From Paraliobacillus quinghaiensis (GTDB lineage Bacteria > Bacillota > Bacilli > Bacillales > Amphibacillaceae): a stretch of 64,000 bases of DNA. The notes below the pieces were generated by a model, which was not told the origin of the DNA, did not search any database, and worked only from the letters and a program-made list of their open reading frames with translations. The position numbers and the translations under genes are program-made. This document shows, one piece after another, positions 1 to 8,366 of the stretch (positions within the stretch are counted from its first letter, which is position 1; the number at the start of each line of letters is the position of its first letter). The DNA is taken from assembly GCF_003426025.1 (NCBI RefSeq), contig NZ_QJSH01000014.1:1-64000 (forward strand), in the 5' to 3' direction.

Positions 1-127
1 GAAATGGGGACTTAAGGATATGAACATCCTCTACCAGATAAGATACTCAAAAGGTTGAACCGCCGTATACGGATCCGTACGTACGGTGGTGTGAGAGGTC
101 GGGGCTGTGAAGCCCCTCCTACTCGAT
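1..127 (+). mobile_element. 3' end of a group II intron (partial)
   Basis: Positions 58-91 read as a 34-nt group II intron domain V: a long stem with the internal run GCCGTATACGG and the partner CCGTACGTACGG. It is followed by the linker GTGTGAGAGG and a domain VI-like hairpin (GGGGCT/AGCCCC, 101-117), ending in CTACTCGAT at 119-127. This arrangement is typical of bacterial group II introns. The reverse transcriptase/maturase gene, if present, lies left of the window. The sequence right after the end (128 onward) matches the dispersed repeat seen at 275-408, so the intron sits inside a copy of that repeat. The exact 3' splice position is inferred from the family pattern. Confidence 0.8.
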
Positions 128-178
128 TTCGGCTCGCGCTGTTCCCGTAGGAGTGAAAAGCCTTTGATTCCTATGCTA
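128..178 (-). repeat. Partial copy of hairpin repeat family R1, 3' exon of the intron
   Basis: The stretch carrying GCTCGCGCTGTTCC then AGGAGTG matches the half-element at 18950-18977 with few mismatches. The other half of this copy must lie upstream of the intron, outside the window. Confidence 0.6.
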
Positions 179-274
179 GTTAGAAGAGCTAATCCTGATT
201 TATATCTGACAATCAATAAGCTTTTCAGCTGCTAAAATGGTCTGTAATGCGATATCAAATTTTTAGACTATTTA

Positions 275-408
275 GCGTATCAAATGAAATTGTCGACACT
301 CCTGCAGGAACAGCGCGAGCTGAAGATCCACTCGGAGGTGGTTTTTGCCTCCGAGTTAGCTGAAGCCGTGCCTGCGGAAAGGGAGGCAATTTCATTTGAG
401 GAGCGGGT
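275..408 (+). repeat. Hairpin repeat R1, copy b (MITE/REP-like)
   Basis: An element of about 134 bp with perfect 13-bp terminal inverted repeats (TCAAATGAAATTG at 280-292 and its complement at 387-399). A central perfect 9-bp hairpin has arms ACTCGGAGG (330-338) and CCTCCGAGT (348-356). It is almost identical to the inverse copy at 18866-19000. A 67-residue open frame through it (284-487) is just repeat sequence and I do not call it a gene. No transposase is nearby, so this is a non-autonomous or structural repeat. Confidence 0.75.
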
Positions 409-622
409 AAGTATCTATTGCGGATTTTATATCAAGTCCGAATATTTACAAGCAACAATGTTTACTAAAAGAGCCTTTAGTAAATAAATAATACATTGTA
501 TATTAGTCAGGTTAGTGATATTACATTTCCCGGGAAATTATGACACTTAATTTTTCATATCTTAATGTAGCTGGAGTTTATCAAGTAACAAATCATTTTA
601 TGTATGTTATTCTTCATATTAT

Positions 623-670
623 TAAAAACCAAGTATACGTTAAGATTTTATATAATTGGTTTTTGTTTTT
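623..670 (+). terminator. Terminator-like hairpin
   Basis: AAAAACCAA (624-632) pairs with TTGGTTTTT, followed by further T residues to 670. It lies in the gap before the LysR gene with no coding sequence just upstream. The rest of 488-785 holds nothing else I recognise. Confidence 0.5.
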
Positions 671-785
671 GATTGTGAAAACAACCGTCTTGTGAAAATT
701 CATTAATTGTCGACAGTCTGTGGGTCATTATGGTAATAATGTATTATAGATTATAATCAGTTTTATGAGAGAGAGGATTTAATTT

Positions 786-1652
786 ATGGAGTTACGACAA
801 TTAAATTATTTTTTTGAAGTAGCAAAACAAAAGAGTATTTCGAAAGCAGCAACAACTTTACATCTATCTCAACCAGCCTTGAGTAAAATGCTGAAGAATT
901 TAGAACAAGAATTAGGAATGACTCTATTAATACGAACCAATAAGACTAGCGAATTAACAGATGCAGGTATGGTAGTGTTTGAATATGCTAAAAAGATTAA
1001 TAACGAACTAGCTAATATGTCGACGATTTTAAATGATTTGACAGAGTTAAAACGTGGAGAGATTCACTTTGGTTTACCTCCAATTATAGGCAGTTTATTT
1101 TTTCCAAACATTTTAGCGGCATTCCATAAAACCTATCCGAACATTACCATAAAAATCACTGAATACGGTGGTGCGAAGATAGTGAAAAGTGTACAAGAAG
1201 GTGAGTTAGATTTAGCAGTGACAGTATTGCCAGTTAACGAGGAATTATTTGATAGCTATCCAATTGTAAATGAAACAATGAAAGTAATTGTGCATCATGA
1301 TCATGCATTAGCCAATCGAGATGTGGTTGATTTGAGTGAATTAAAAGATGAAGAGTTTATTTTCTATCACGAGGATTTTTCATTACATGATTTGATATGG
1401 AAAAAATTCTTACAGGCAGGATATGAACCAAATATTGTTTTTAAAAGTTCGCAGTGGGATCTTATGTCTGAAATGGTTGTGGCAAACCTTGGAATCACAA
1501 TTTTACCTAAGTCAATTTGTCAACGAGTTAAAAGTGATTCTATTCGTGTCTTAGATTTAACACCAGAAATACCTTGGAATCTAGCGGTGATAAAGAAAAG
1601 AGAAAAATACCTCTCTTTTGCAGGTCGAACGTTTATCGAATTTATTCGTTAA
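786..1652 (+). CDS. LysR-family transcriptional regulator (CidR/YwbI-like)
   Basis: This 288-residue protein is a full-length LysR regulator. Residues 1-60 form the winged helix-turn-helix, beginning MELRQLNYFFEVA with QPALSKMLKNLE in the recognition-helix region. Residues 90-288 are the periplasmic-binding-like effector domain. The start follows GAGAGAGGATT at normal spacing. It lies about 120 bp upstream of a CidA/CidB pair on the same strand, the order seen in Bacillus ywbI-ywbH-ywbG and staphylococcal cidR-cidABC. In those systems the regulator activates the pair in response to acetate or pyruvate. The effector here is inferred from that context, since LysR ligands cannot be read from sequence. 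Confidence 0.85.
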   Translation: MELRQLNYFFEVAKQKSISKAATTLHLSQPALSKMLKNLEQELGMTLLIRTNKTSELTDAGMVVFEYAKKINNELANMSTILNDLTELKRGEIHFGLPPIIGSLFFPNILAAFHKTYPNITIKITEYGGAKIVKSVQEGELDLAVTVLPVNEELFDSYPIVNETMKVIVHHDHALANRDVVDLSELKDEEFIFYHEDFSLHDLIWKKFLQAGYEPNIVFKSSQWDLMSEMVVANLGITILPKSICQRVKSDSIRVLDLTPEIPWNLAVIKKREKYLSFAGRTFIEFIR

Positions 1653-1772
1653 CTTTAATATAACTAAAAGTTATAGACAACATAAAATATATGTATTTTA
1701 CGAATACCCCTAACACTAGTATGCTTAAGATAACAATAAAACGTTGTTTGGTGAATGTTAGGGGTGTTTAAA

Positions 1773-2141
1773 ATGAAAATAGTTACAATCTTAATACAAA
1801 TTATATTTATACATGTTTTTTTACTTTTGGCTATTGGAATCAAATCTCTTTTTTCAATACCATTACCAGCTTCGATGATTGGATTAGTTTTATTATTCTT
1901 GGCGTTATATTTCAAAATAATAAAACTAGAATGGGTTGAGCAAGGAGCAAATTGGTTAATGGCTGAACTATTACTCTTTTTTATTCCTTCAGCTGTCGGG
2001 ATCGTTAATTACAATGAAATTGCTAGCTGGCAAGGTGTGGAAGTTATACTGATCATTGGAGTAAGTACGTTTATCGTGATGAGTTTAACAGCGGTTATTG
2101 CTGATGGGTTTGAGAAGTTGAAAAGAGTTGATTCGCAATGA
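1773..2141 (+). CDS. cidA: CidA/LrgA-family holin-like membrane protein
   Basis: This 122-residue protein has four hydrophobic segments and the family signature around IPLPASMIGLVLLFLAL (residues 28-44) followed by a second conserved stretch, WLMAELLLFFIPSAVG. Members are small holin-like membrane proteins that act with CidB in cell-lysis control and, in later studies, pyruvate transport. I chose the ATG at 1773 because AGGGGTG precedes it at normal spacing; the longer frame from 1755 would start inside the ribosome binding site. The stop overlaps the cidB start by 4 nt (ATGA), indicating translational coupling. Confidence 0.85.
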   Translation: MKIVTILIQIIFIHVFLLLAIGIKSLFSIPLPASMIGLVLLFLALYFKIIKLEWVEQGANWLMAELLLFFIPSAVGIVNYNEIASWQGVEVILIIGVSTFIVMSLTAVIADGFEKLKRVDSQ

Positions 2142-2827
2142 TTTTTCTATTTGTCACGGTTGTTACCTATGTTTTATACAGGTTCACGAAAGCGCTAAAT
2201 AATAAAGTGTCTTTTCCGGTATTCCACCCACTACTATTTACACCAACGTTACTAATCGGATTAATAGCATTGTTTCGAATTCCTGCAAATGATTATTTAG
2301 AGGGAGCAAAGGTTCTTACCCATATGTTGGGACCAGCAACGATTGCCTTTGCGATACCAATTTATAAAAATTTAGATCTTTTGAAAAAATATAGTGCTAT
2401 TATAGCAGTCAGTATTACAGCAGGTTCATTAATAGCAGTATTTACATCATTTGGTCTTTCTTTATTATTACATTTAGACAGAAGTTTCTTAGTAAGTGTT
2501 CTGCCACGTTCGATCACAACACCAATTGCTATGGAAGTTTCTAGAGAAATTGGAGGTTTGCCAACGTTGACTACGGTATTTGTAATAATTACTGGTATTG
2601 TTGGTGGAATGATTGGACCAAGCGTGATTAAAAAGTTCGCCATTCAATCACCAGTTGCAAAGGGGTTAGCGTTAGGTATGAGTGCACATGGGGTAGGGAC
2701 GAATAAAGCGATGGAATATGGAGAGCAGGCAACAACATTTTCTACATTAGCAATGATTTTAGCTGCAAGTATTACACTCGTTTGGGGCAAATTCCTTATA
2801 CCAAGCTTGGTAGGGTTAATAGCTTAA
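2138..2827 (+). CDS. cidB: CidB/LrgB-family membrane protein
   Basis: This 229-residue integral membrane protein has about six to seven hydrophobic segments. The LrgB/TIGR00659 signature PRSITTPIAMEVSREIGG is near residues 123-140, and a second conserved motif, GMSAHGVGTNKAME, is near 180-193. It is the usual partner of CidA, and the start overlaps the cidA stop (ATGA), so the two form one transcript. The pair probably works in overflow-metabolism-linked lysis control or pyruvate movement; the exact role is not settled for the family. The operon ends at the hairpin at 2843-2872. Confidence 0.88.
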   Translation: MIFLFVTVVTYVLYRFTKALNNKVSFPVFHPLLFTPTLLIGLIALFRIPANDYLEGAKVLTHMLGPATIAFAIPIYKNLDLLKKYSAIIAVSITAGSLIAVFTSFGLSLLLHLDRSFLVSVLPRSITTPIAMEVSREIGGLPTLTTVFVIITGIVGGMIGPSVIKKFAIQSPVAKGLALGMSAHGVGTNKAMEYGEQATTFSTLAMILAASITLVWGKFLIPSLVGLIA

Positions 2828-2842
2828 TGTGGCATTAAACAG

Positions 2843-2872
2843 AAAGGAGTAGCATTTTATGCTACTCCTTTT
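2843..2872. terminator. Bidirectional terminator between cidB and prs
   Basis: A perfect 12-bp stem (AAAGGAGTAGCA, loop TTTTA) is flanked by T-rich sequence on the plus side and A-rich sequence that serves the minus strand. It separates two convergent genes. Confidence 0.8.
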
Positions 2873-2879
2873 GTCTCGT

Positions 2880-3836
2880 TTAATCCTCAAATAATGGGCT
2901 AACAGGTTCTTGGTTGTGCACACGTAAGATCGCATCACTGAATAGTGGTGCAACACTCAATTGTGTAATTTTATCACTAAGTTTTTCTTCAGGAATAGGT
3001 ATTGTGTCTGTTACTACTAATTCTTTTAGTGGAGATTGATCAATATTTTGTCTAGCAATTCCTGAAAGGACTGGGTGTGTACATGTTGCATATACTTCTT
3101 TTGCACCATTGTCCATCAATGCCTGTGCTCCAGTCGAAACACGTCTCCCAGTATCAACAATATCGTCAATTAAAATCGCTGTTTTTCCCTCAATATCTCC
3201 AACAACATTAACTTCTGTTGGAGAACTATTACGTGGTCCACGTCGATCTAAAATGGCAATTGGTGCGTGCAGACGTTCAGCGAATTGACGTGCTCTTTTC
3301 ACGCTACCATGGTCAGGGGCGACAACCACAATGTCTTCTAGGTTTTTCTTAGAGAAGTAAGAAGCCTGAATGAAAAATCCAGTTAGTTGATCAACTGGTA
3401 CATCGAAAAAACCTTGTGTTTGAGGGGCATGTATATCAAGTGACATGACACGTGAAGCTCCAGCCTTTTGGATTAAATCAGCAATCAATTTTGCAGTAAT
3501 TGGTTCACGTGATTTTGTTTTACGATCTTGTCTTGCATAACCATAATATGGAATGACAACATTGATTGTTTTAGCTGAAGCACGTTTTAATGCATCTAAC
3601 ATGATCAATAACTCCATGATATGTTGATCAGCCGGGTCACATGTAGATTGTACGATATATGTATCACAACCACGTATGCTTTCTTCAATATTTATTTGTA
3701 TTTCTCCATCACTAAAAGTTTTGACAGAGCATTTACCAAGCTCAGTACCAGTATGTTTTGCAATTGCTTCTGCTAAACTAGGGTTTGAACTTAATGAAAA
3801 AATTTTTAGTTCTTCGTTTTGATATTCGATTGACAC
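2880..3836 (-). CDS. prs: Ribose-phosphate pyrophosphokinase (PRPP synthetase) paralogue with altered active-site loops
   Basis: This 318-residue protein aligns end to end with class I PRPP synthetases. It keeps the N-terminal [16 protein letters not shown], the ATP-site [10 protein letters not shown] (97-106) and [12 protein letters not shown] (134-145). Two catalytic regions differ from the norm. The flexible loop reads DRRGPR (197-202) where B. subtilis has DKRRPR, so the essential Lys and the second Arg are replaced by Arg and Gly. The ribose-5-phosphate loop reads [11 protein letters not shown] (224-234) instead of DDIIDTAGTIT. It is not next to glmU, where the housekeeping prs usually sits. 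It may be a second, divergent or regulatory copy. Family assignment is certain; catalytic competence is doubtful. Confidence 0.85.
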   Translation of the reverse strand: MSIEYQNEELKIFSLSSNPSLAEAIAKHTGTELGKCSVKTFSDGEIQINIEESIRGCDTYIVQSTCDPADQHIMELLIMLDALKRASAKTINVVIPYYGYARQDRKTKSREPITAKLIADLIQKAGASRVMSLDIHAPQTQGFFDVPVDQLTGFFIQASYFSKKNLEDIVVVAPDHGSVKRARQFAERLHAPIAILDRRGPRNSSPTEVNVVGDIEGKTAILIDDIVDTGRRVSTGAQALMDNGAKEVYATCTHPVLSGIARQNIDQSPLKELVVTDTIPIPEEKLSDKITQLSVAPLFSDAILRVHNQEPVSPLFED

Positions 3837-4187
3837 GAATCATCGCTCCTTTTTTTCATGACGGTTACTATTTATTATTGTAGAACAAATTCAGAAATAA
3901 TGCTAGGTTTCTAACGTCTGATTAAGAAAAAAATGTCGGTTTTTGTTAGTTTATCTTATTTTATGAATAATTATTATTAAAATTAATCTTCTAAAGTATA
4001 ACATTTTAAGTGAATACATCTTTTTCTGAATGTTATAGAGACGAAAATAACATTCTTTGGTATAATGAGTAATTAGTTAAAAGGTACATATATTTTTAGA
4101 AAAAAAATAAAATGATTCATTAGGGTGAAAAATAAAATTTTATTTGAGCTCAATCAAAAATAATTTAAAATGCTGGAGGCGAATGAT
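3837..4187. other. Divergent intergenic region (prs / pgcA)
   Basis: A 351-bp AT-rich gap between divergent genes. A TATAAT hexamer at 4061-4066 could be the -10 of the plus-strand pgcA promoter, but the -35 region is weak (GAGACG at 17-nt spacing). The prs ribosome binding site lies at its left edge. I see no riboswitch or repeat here. Confidence 0.4.
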
Positions 4188-5927
4188 ATGGATTGGAAAG
4201 AAACTTATCAAAAGTGGAATCAGTATGGACAGTTAGACCATGAATTAAAAGAGCAATTAGCAGCTATTTCAGATGATGAAAAGAAATTAGAAGATAGTTT
4301 TTATAAAGAACTTGAATTTGGAACGGGTGGTATGCGTGGTGAGTTAGGTCCGGGTACCAATCGAATGAATATCTATACAATTAGAAAAGCTGCTGAAGGC
4401 TTGGCGCGTTACATAGAAGAAAAGGGAGAAGAGGCAAAATCACGTGGTGTCGCAATAGCTTATGATTGTCGTTTCAAGTCGTCTCTTTTTGCGATGGAAG
4501 CTGCTAAGACATTAGGTGAACATGGGATACAAACTTATGTATTTGATAGTCTGCGTTCAACACCAGAGCTATCTTTTGCTGTTCGGTACCTCCATGCATA
4601 TGCTGGTATTGTTGTTACAGCAAGTCATAATCCCCCAGAATACAATGGCTTTAAAGTGTATGGCGATGATGGAGGACAACTGCCACCAGAGGAAGCAGGA
4701 GTTATTATTTCAAAGGTAAATGAAGTGGAAAATGAATTAGAAGTTAAGGTTGCAGATGAAGCAAACCTAAAAGATAATGGATTACTACAGATGATTGGGG
4801 AAAAGGTAGATCAAGCCTATCAAGAACAGTTACAAACAATTGTGGTAAACAGAGATATTATTCATGAAGTAGCAGACGATTTTAAGATTGTGTTTACACC
4901 ATTACATGGGACAGGGAATATTCCAGTGCGGGAAGGATTAGCTGGAATGGGATTTAAACATGTTGATGTTGTAGAAGAGCAAGAGCAGCCTGATCCAAAG
5001 TTCTCAACTGTAAAATCACCAAACCCGGAAGAGCATGCTGCATTTGAATTAGCAATTGCACAAGGACAAAAGACAGATGCGGATATTTTACTAGGTACTG
5101 ATCCGGATGCTGATCGAGTTGGTGTAGCAGTAAAAGATGAAGCAGGCAATTATCAAGTTCTAACAGGAAACCAAGTAGGTGCACTCCTATTAGACTATTT
5201 AATTTCTGAGAAAAAGCGACAAGGTACACTTAAACCTAATGCTACAGTATTAAAAACAATTGTAACCTCTGAAATTGGTCGTGACATCGCCAAAAAACAT
5301 GGTTTAGAAACAATCGATACCCTGACTGGATTCAAATTTATTGGAGAGAAAATCAAAGAGTTTGAAGAAAGTGGTGAAAAGAGCTTCCTCTTTGGATATG
5401 AAGAAAGTTATGGTTACCTTATTGGTGACTTTGTTCGAGATAAAGATGCAGTACAAGCGTGCATGATGATTGCTGAAGTTGCAGCTTTTTATAAAACACA
5501 AGGAAAAACATTATATCAAGGCTTACTTACTATTTTTGAAGAATATGGCTACTATTTTGAATCATTGCAGTCACTAACACTAAAAGGAAAAGATGGTGCA
5601 GAACAAATTCAGGCATTACTATCAGAATTCAGAAGTAATCCATCTGTTGAAGTAGCTGGTCAATCAATTGTAGCTATAGAAGATTATCAATCAAGTATAA
5701 GAACACTAACAGCTTCTAATGATACAGAGACAATTGATTTACCTAAATCCAATGTTTTAAAGTATAAATTAGCTGATGGTTCTTGGTTTGCTTTACGTCC
5801 TTCTGGTACAGAGCCTAAAATAAAATTCTATTTTGCGGTTACTGGTAGTACTCTTGAAGGTACAAAAGAAAAACTGCAAATACTTGAAACAGAATTGATG
5901 AAACAAGTAACTGCGCTAACAAAATAA
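4188..5927 (+). CDS. pgcA: Alpha-phosphoglucomutase (phosphohexomutase family)
   Basis: This 579-residue enzyme interconverts glucose 1-phosphate and glucose 6-phosphate, supplying UDP-glucose for lipoteichoic acid anchor and wall polymers. The catalytic phosphoserine motif TASHNP is at 144-149 with Ser146. The metal-binding loop DPDADR is at 305-310, the sugar-binding GYEES at about 403-407 and the phosphate-binding RPSGTEPK near the C terminus. I chose ATG 4188 because GGAGG lies 8 nt upstream; the frame extends to an ATG at 4170 that has no ribosome binding site. Length matches B. subtilis PgcA (581 residues). Confidence 0.93.
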   Translation: MDWKETYQKWNQYGQLDHELKEQLAAISDDEKKLEDSFYKELEFGTGGMRGELGPGTNRMNIYTIRKAAEGLARYIEEKGEEAKSRGVAIAYDCRFKSSLFAMEAAKTLGEHGIQTYVFDSLRSTPELSFAVRYLHAYAGIVVTASHNPPEYNGFKVYGDDGGQLPPEEAGVIISKVNEVENELEVKVADEANLKDNGLLQMIGEKVDQAYQEQLQTIVVNRDIIHEVADDFKIVFTPLHGTGNIPVREGLAGMGFKHVDVVEEQEQPDPKFSTVKSPNPEEHAAFELAIAQGQKTDADILLGTDPDADRVGVAVKDEAGNYQVLTGNQVGALLLDYLISEKKRQGTLKPNATVLKTIVTSEIGRDIAKKHGLETIDTLTGFKFIGEKIKEFEESGEKSFLFGYEESYGYLIGDFVRDKDAVQACMMIAEVAAFYKTQGKTLYQGLLTIFEEYGYYFESLQSLTLKGKDGAEQIQALLSEFRSNPSVEVAGQSIVAIEDYQSSIRTLTASNDTETIDLPKSNVLKYKLADGSWFALRPSGTEPKIKFYFAVTGSTLEGTKEKLQILETELMKQVTALTK

Positions 5928-5937
5928 CAACAGTTTT

Positions 5938-5973
5938 AAAACCTGACCACTCTATACAGAGGTCAGGTTTTTT
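5938..5973 (+). terminator. pgcA terminator
   Basis: Stem AAACCTGACC / GGTCAGGTTT followed by a T run, 10 nt after the pgcA stop. Confidence 0.85.
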
Positions 5974-5989
5974 GATTACGTTTATTTAT

Positions 5990-6179
5990 CCCGGTGTAAT
6001 CGTCCGTAAAACTCCCACTTCAAAACATCGAGAAAAGTCAAAGTTGTTTAAGTGGGAGTAAAAGGACGGTAACCCCCTGTAACACCCCGAATGGTTCAGA
6101 GGCCTTTAGGTCATCTTTTAGGGCTAAAAAATCAGCGGGGGAAGGGCAAAAACCCCCACTGATTGAAGGTTCACTTTAT
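5990..6179 (+). mobile_element. Structured element E2, copy 1: IS200/IS605-like miniature element
   Basis: This 190-bp non-coding element shares most of its sequence with 62180-62334. Both copies are preceded directly by TTTAT (here 5985-5989) and both end in CACTTTAT (here 6172-6179). Nested pairings are visible: GGTGT/ACACC, CGTCC/GGACG and CTCCCACTT/AAGTGGGAG on the left, and a hairpin ATCAGCGGGGG/CCCCCACTGAT on the right. Subterminal palindromes, a fixed 5' target pentamer and no terminal inverted repeats are the hallmarks of IS200/IS605 ends. There is no transposase or TnpB frame inside, so this would be a non-autonomous derivative. The remaining gap to 6379 holds nothing else clear. Confidence 0.6.
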
Positions 6180-6379
6180 GAGAGTGGGTTCGACAAAAAA
6201 AGACTTTATATTGCAAAAATCTCAGTTTTAGCGTATCTTATATTTAATAGGAAAATAGTAGTATGAATAAGTAGAATTACTTGAATAATAGCATAATCTT
6301 TCTACTAAATTAGAAATTACCTCTACTTTTAATCCTATTGCATTCAAAATATAGTGAATTTTTGTGGAGGGGATATGTT

Positions 6380-7678
6380 ATGTCATTCTTAAAAATATCA
6401 AAAAGAAAACAGCGAAGTATTATTGAAGAATCTAAAGACTTAGAGGTTCTATTCGCTTTGGACGATCAACAGTTCATACAAAAAGTTAATATGATTCATA
6501 TGGATGAACAGGATTTAAAATTGATTAAATTTCTGCAACCAACAATAGAGGAAAATATTGAGCAAATAGTCGGAGATTTTTACGGCACTATGCTTGATGT
6601 TGGTCATTTAAAAGAAAAAATTGAGAAACATAGTACAGTAGAACGATTAAAAGAAACGTTAAAACAGCATGTTATTCAATTATTTAGTGGTGAAATTGAT
6701 GATACGTTTATTCAAAATCGCTTACGTGTCGCGGAAGTTCATTATCGAATTGGTCTAACATCAGCTTGGTATACAGGTTCATTTCAGAACTTACAGAACT
6801 CTTTACTACATATCATTGCGATGAAAATGAATAATGTTAACGATCTGGAAACCGTGTTAGCATCTGTAAATAAGCTGTTAAGTCTTGAACAACAAATTGT
6901 TTTAGAGGCATATGAAAGAAAAAATGAAGAATTTCTTATTAAACAATTTGAACAAGGAAAACAAGAGCTACGTGATAAAATTATGGAGATCAGTGACGGT
7001 TTAGTTGCATTAGCAGAGGAAACACAGGCTTCTACTCAAACTTTAAGCCAGCATATCACACAAGTAAATCAAACTGCTTCTACTAGTAATGAACAATCAG
7101 TGGCAGCAAAAGCTAGAGCTACAGAAGGACAGGAGAAATTAGATGCTCTTGTTGGAAAAATTCAATCGATTGATGATTATTCTAAAAATATGGTTGCTAG
7201 TATTACATCACTAGGTACTTCTACCGATCAAATTGTTACAGCAATTAATATTGTGAAAGATATAGCAGAACAAACAAATTTACTAGCTTTGAATTCTGCG
7301 ATTGAAGCGGCACGTGCAGGTGAGTACGGCAAAGGATTTGGAGTTGTTTCAGATGAAATTAGAAAACTATCTGAGCAAACAAAAGACTCAACAACACAGA
7401 TTGATAAATTGATAGCTTCTTCAAATAGTTTTAGAAAGAAGGTTACGGAAACCTTAACAGAGGTTGAAGATGCATTGGCTTTAGCTGTGGAATCAAGTGA
7501 TGAAATGGATAGATCATTTAAAGATGTTATGGATACAGTGCAAGGAAGTGGATCAGTGATTTTAAGTGTCAAGGAACAGATGAATAACTTAGTATCCATT
7601 GCAGATGAGATTGAACAAGCAATGCATGAAGTAACGACATCAGCTGAACAACTAAACGAAGCCACTAGTATGGGCTAA
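6380..7678 (+). CDS. hemAT: Heme-based aerotactic transducer HemAT
   Basis: This 432-residue soluble chemoreceptor has an N-terminal globin-coupled sensor domain (about 20-190) with the proximal heme histidine in [10 protein letters not shown] (His121). A C-terminal methyl-accepting signalling domain carries the conserved hairpin tip [19 protein letters not shown]. There is no transmembrane segment, as expected for HemAT. It binds oxygen and signals to CheA for aerotaxis, which fits the large flagellar cluster later in the window. ATG 6380 follows GGAGGGGA at good spacing; the longer frame from 6338 has no such signal. The length equals that of B. subtilis HemAT. Confidence 0.93.
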   Translation: MSFLKISKRKQRSIIEESKDLEVLFALDDQQFIQKVNMIHMDEQDLKLIKFLQPTIEENIEQIVGDFYGTMLDVGHLKEKIEKHSTVERLKETLKQHVIQLFSGEIDDTFIQNRLRVAEVHYRIGLTSAWYTGSFQNLQNSLLHIIAMKMNNVNDLETVLASVNKLLSLEQQIVLEAYERKNEEFLIKQFEQGKQELRDKIMEISDGLVALAEETQASTQTLSQHITQVNQTASTSNEQSVAAKARATEGQEKLDALVGKIQSIDDYSKNMVASITSLGTSTDQIVTAINIVKDIAEQTNLLALNSAIEAARAGEYGKGFGVVSDEIRKLSEQTKDSTTQIDKLIASSNSFRKKVTETLTEVEDALALAVESSDEMDRSFKDVMDTVQGSGSVILSVKEQMNNLVSIADEIEQAMHEVTTSAEQLNEATSMG

Positions 7679-7695
7679 TAATGTAAAAAAATATA

Positions 7696-7737
7696 CAAAA
7701 GCGATACTCAGATTTTCTAGAGTATCGCTTTTGTTTT
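7696..7737 (+). terminator. hemAT terminator
   Basis: A 14-bp stem CAAAAGCGATACTC / GAGTATCGCTTTTG followed by TTTT. Confidence 0.85.
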
Positions 7738-7933
7738 AAGTTGCTCTCAGCAATACCTGGTATAGCTACTGAAAAGCATAGTCTACCTTTGTTCCTGTAG
7801 TAATGCGTAATTACCTTGCAATGATTTTGCTCTTTTGTCCTTAATAATGCATTAGGAAATGTAGGGTAGTTTAGATGGATGTTTGAAGAAAGAATAATTG
7901 AAGTAATATTAACTAACGTTCAAATAAAACTTC

Positions 7934-8188
7934 TCATTTACCAGATATTGTTATAAACTCGTAGATTAACTTATCTAACTCTTGTGAAACTGCTAAGAGT
8001 TCTTGTTTGTTTTTCGTACTATTGTAACGACTGTACATTTGAAGTCGTAATTTCTCTATCTCTTCTCTTTTTAAATTTAAATTACTCCTCTCAATAGAAG
8101 TCGTTCTATCATTTATACATTCTTGTATTACTATTGTTCTCACCACCTTCTTTGTATATGACATAAATCCGTATTTTCTTTTCTTCAT
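7934..8188 (-). CDS. Spo0E-like aspartyl-phosphate phosphatase (start uncertain)
   Basis: The C-terminal half carries the Spo0E-family signature IEKLRLQMYSRY followed by ...LLAVSQELDKLIYEF (about residues 44-78 of the longest frame). The SQELDKLI box is the diagnostic motif. Family members dephosphorylate Spo0A~P and so delay sporulation. Typical members are 50-60 residues long, whereas the longest frame gives 84, and no strong ribosome binding site precedes the ATG at 8188. An in-frame ATG at 8164 is an alternative. A GAGAGGAG sequence sits inside the frame at about 8088-8095, just ahead of the Spo0E domain, but no ATG, GTG or TTG follows it in frame. Confidence 0.7.
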   Translation of the reverse strand: MKKRKYGFMSYTKKVVRTIVIQECINDRTTSIERSNLNLKREEIEKLRLQMYSRYNSTKNKQELLAVSQELDKLIYEFITISGK

Positions 8189-8324
8189 AAGTCTATTATG
8201 AAAGCAATAGATTGTAAACAGACGTAAATTCTGTTTTTTTGTCGAACTTCATTTCTTTATGTTTACTTTTGGAATAAAGCGCTGTGTACGCAACCATAAT
8301 ATAACAATTATGTAGTGATTTAGA

Positions 8325-8360
8325 CAAAAAGAAGCAACCGTCATATAGACAGTTGCTTCT
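8325..8360 (-). terminator. ppc terminator
   Basis: On the minus strand AGAAGCAAC pairs with GTTGCTTCT, followed by TTTTTG, 7 nt beyond the ppc stop. Confidence 0.85.
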
Positions 8361-8366
8361 GTAGGA

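Noticed and set aside
284-487. 67-residue open frame near the left end
   Set aside because: It is read through the R1 hairpin repeat, has no ribosome binding site, and the repeat occurs elsewhere in both orientations.
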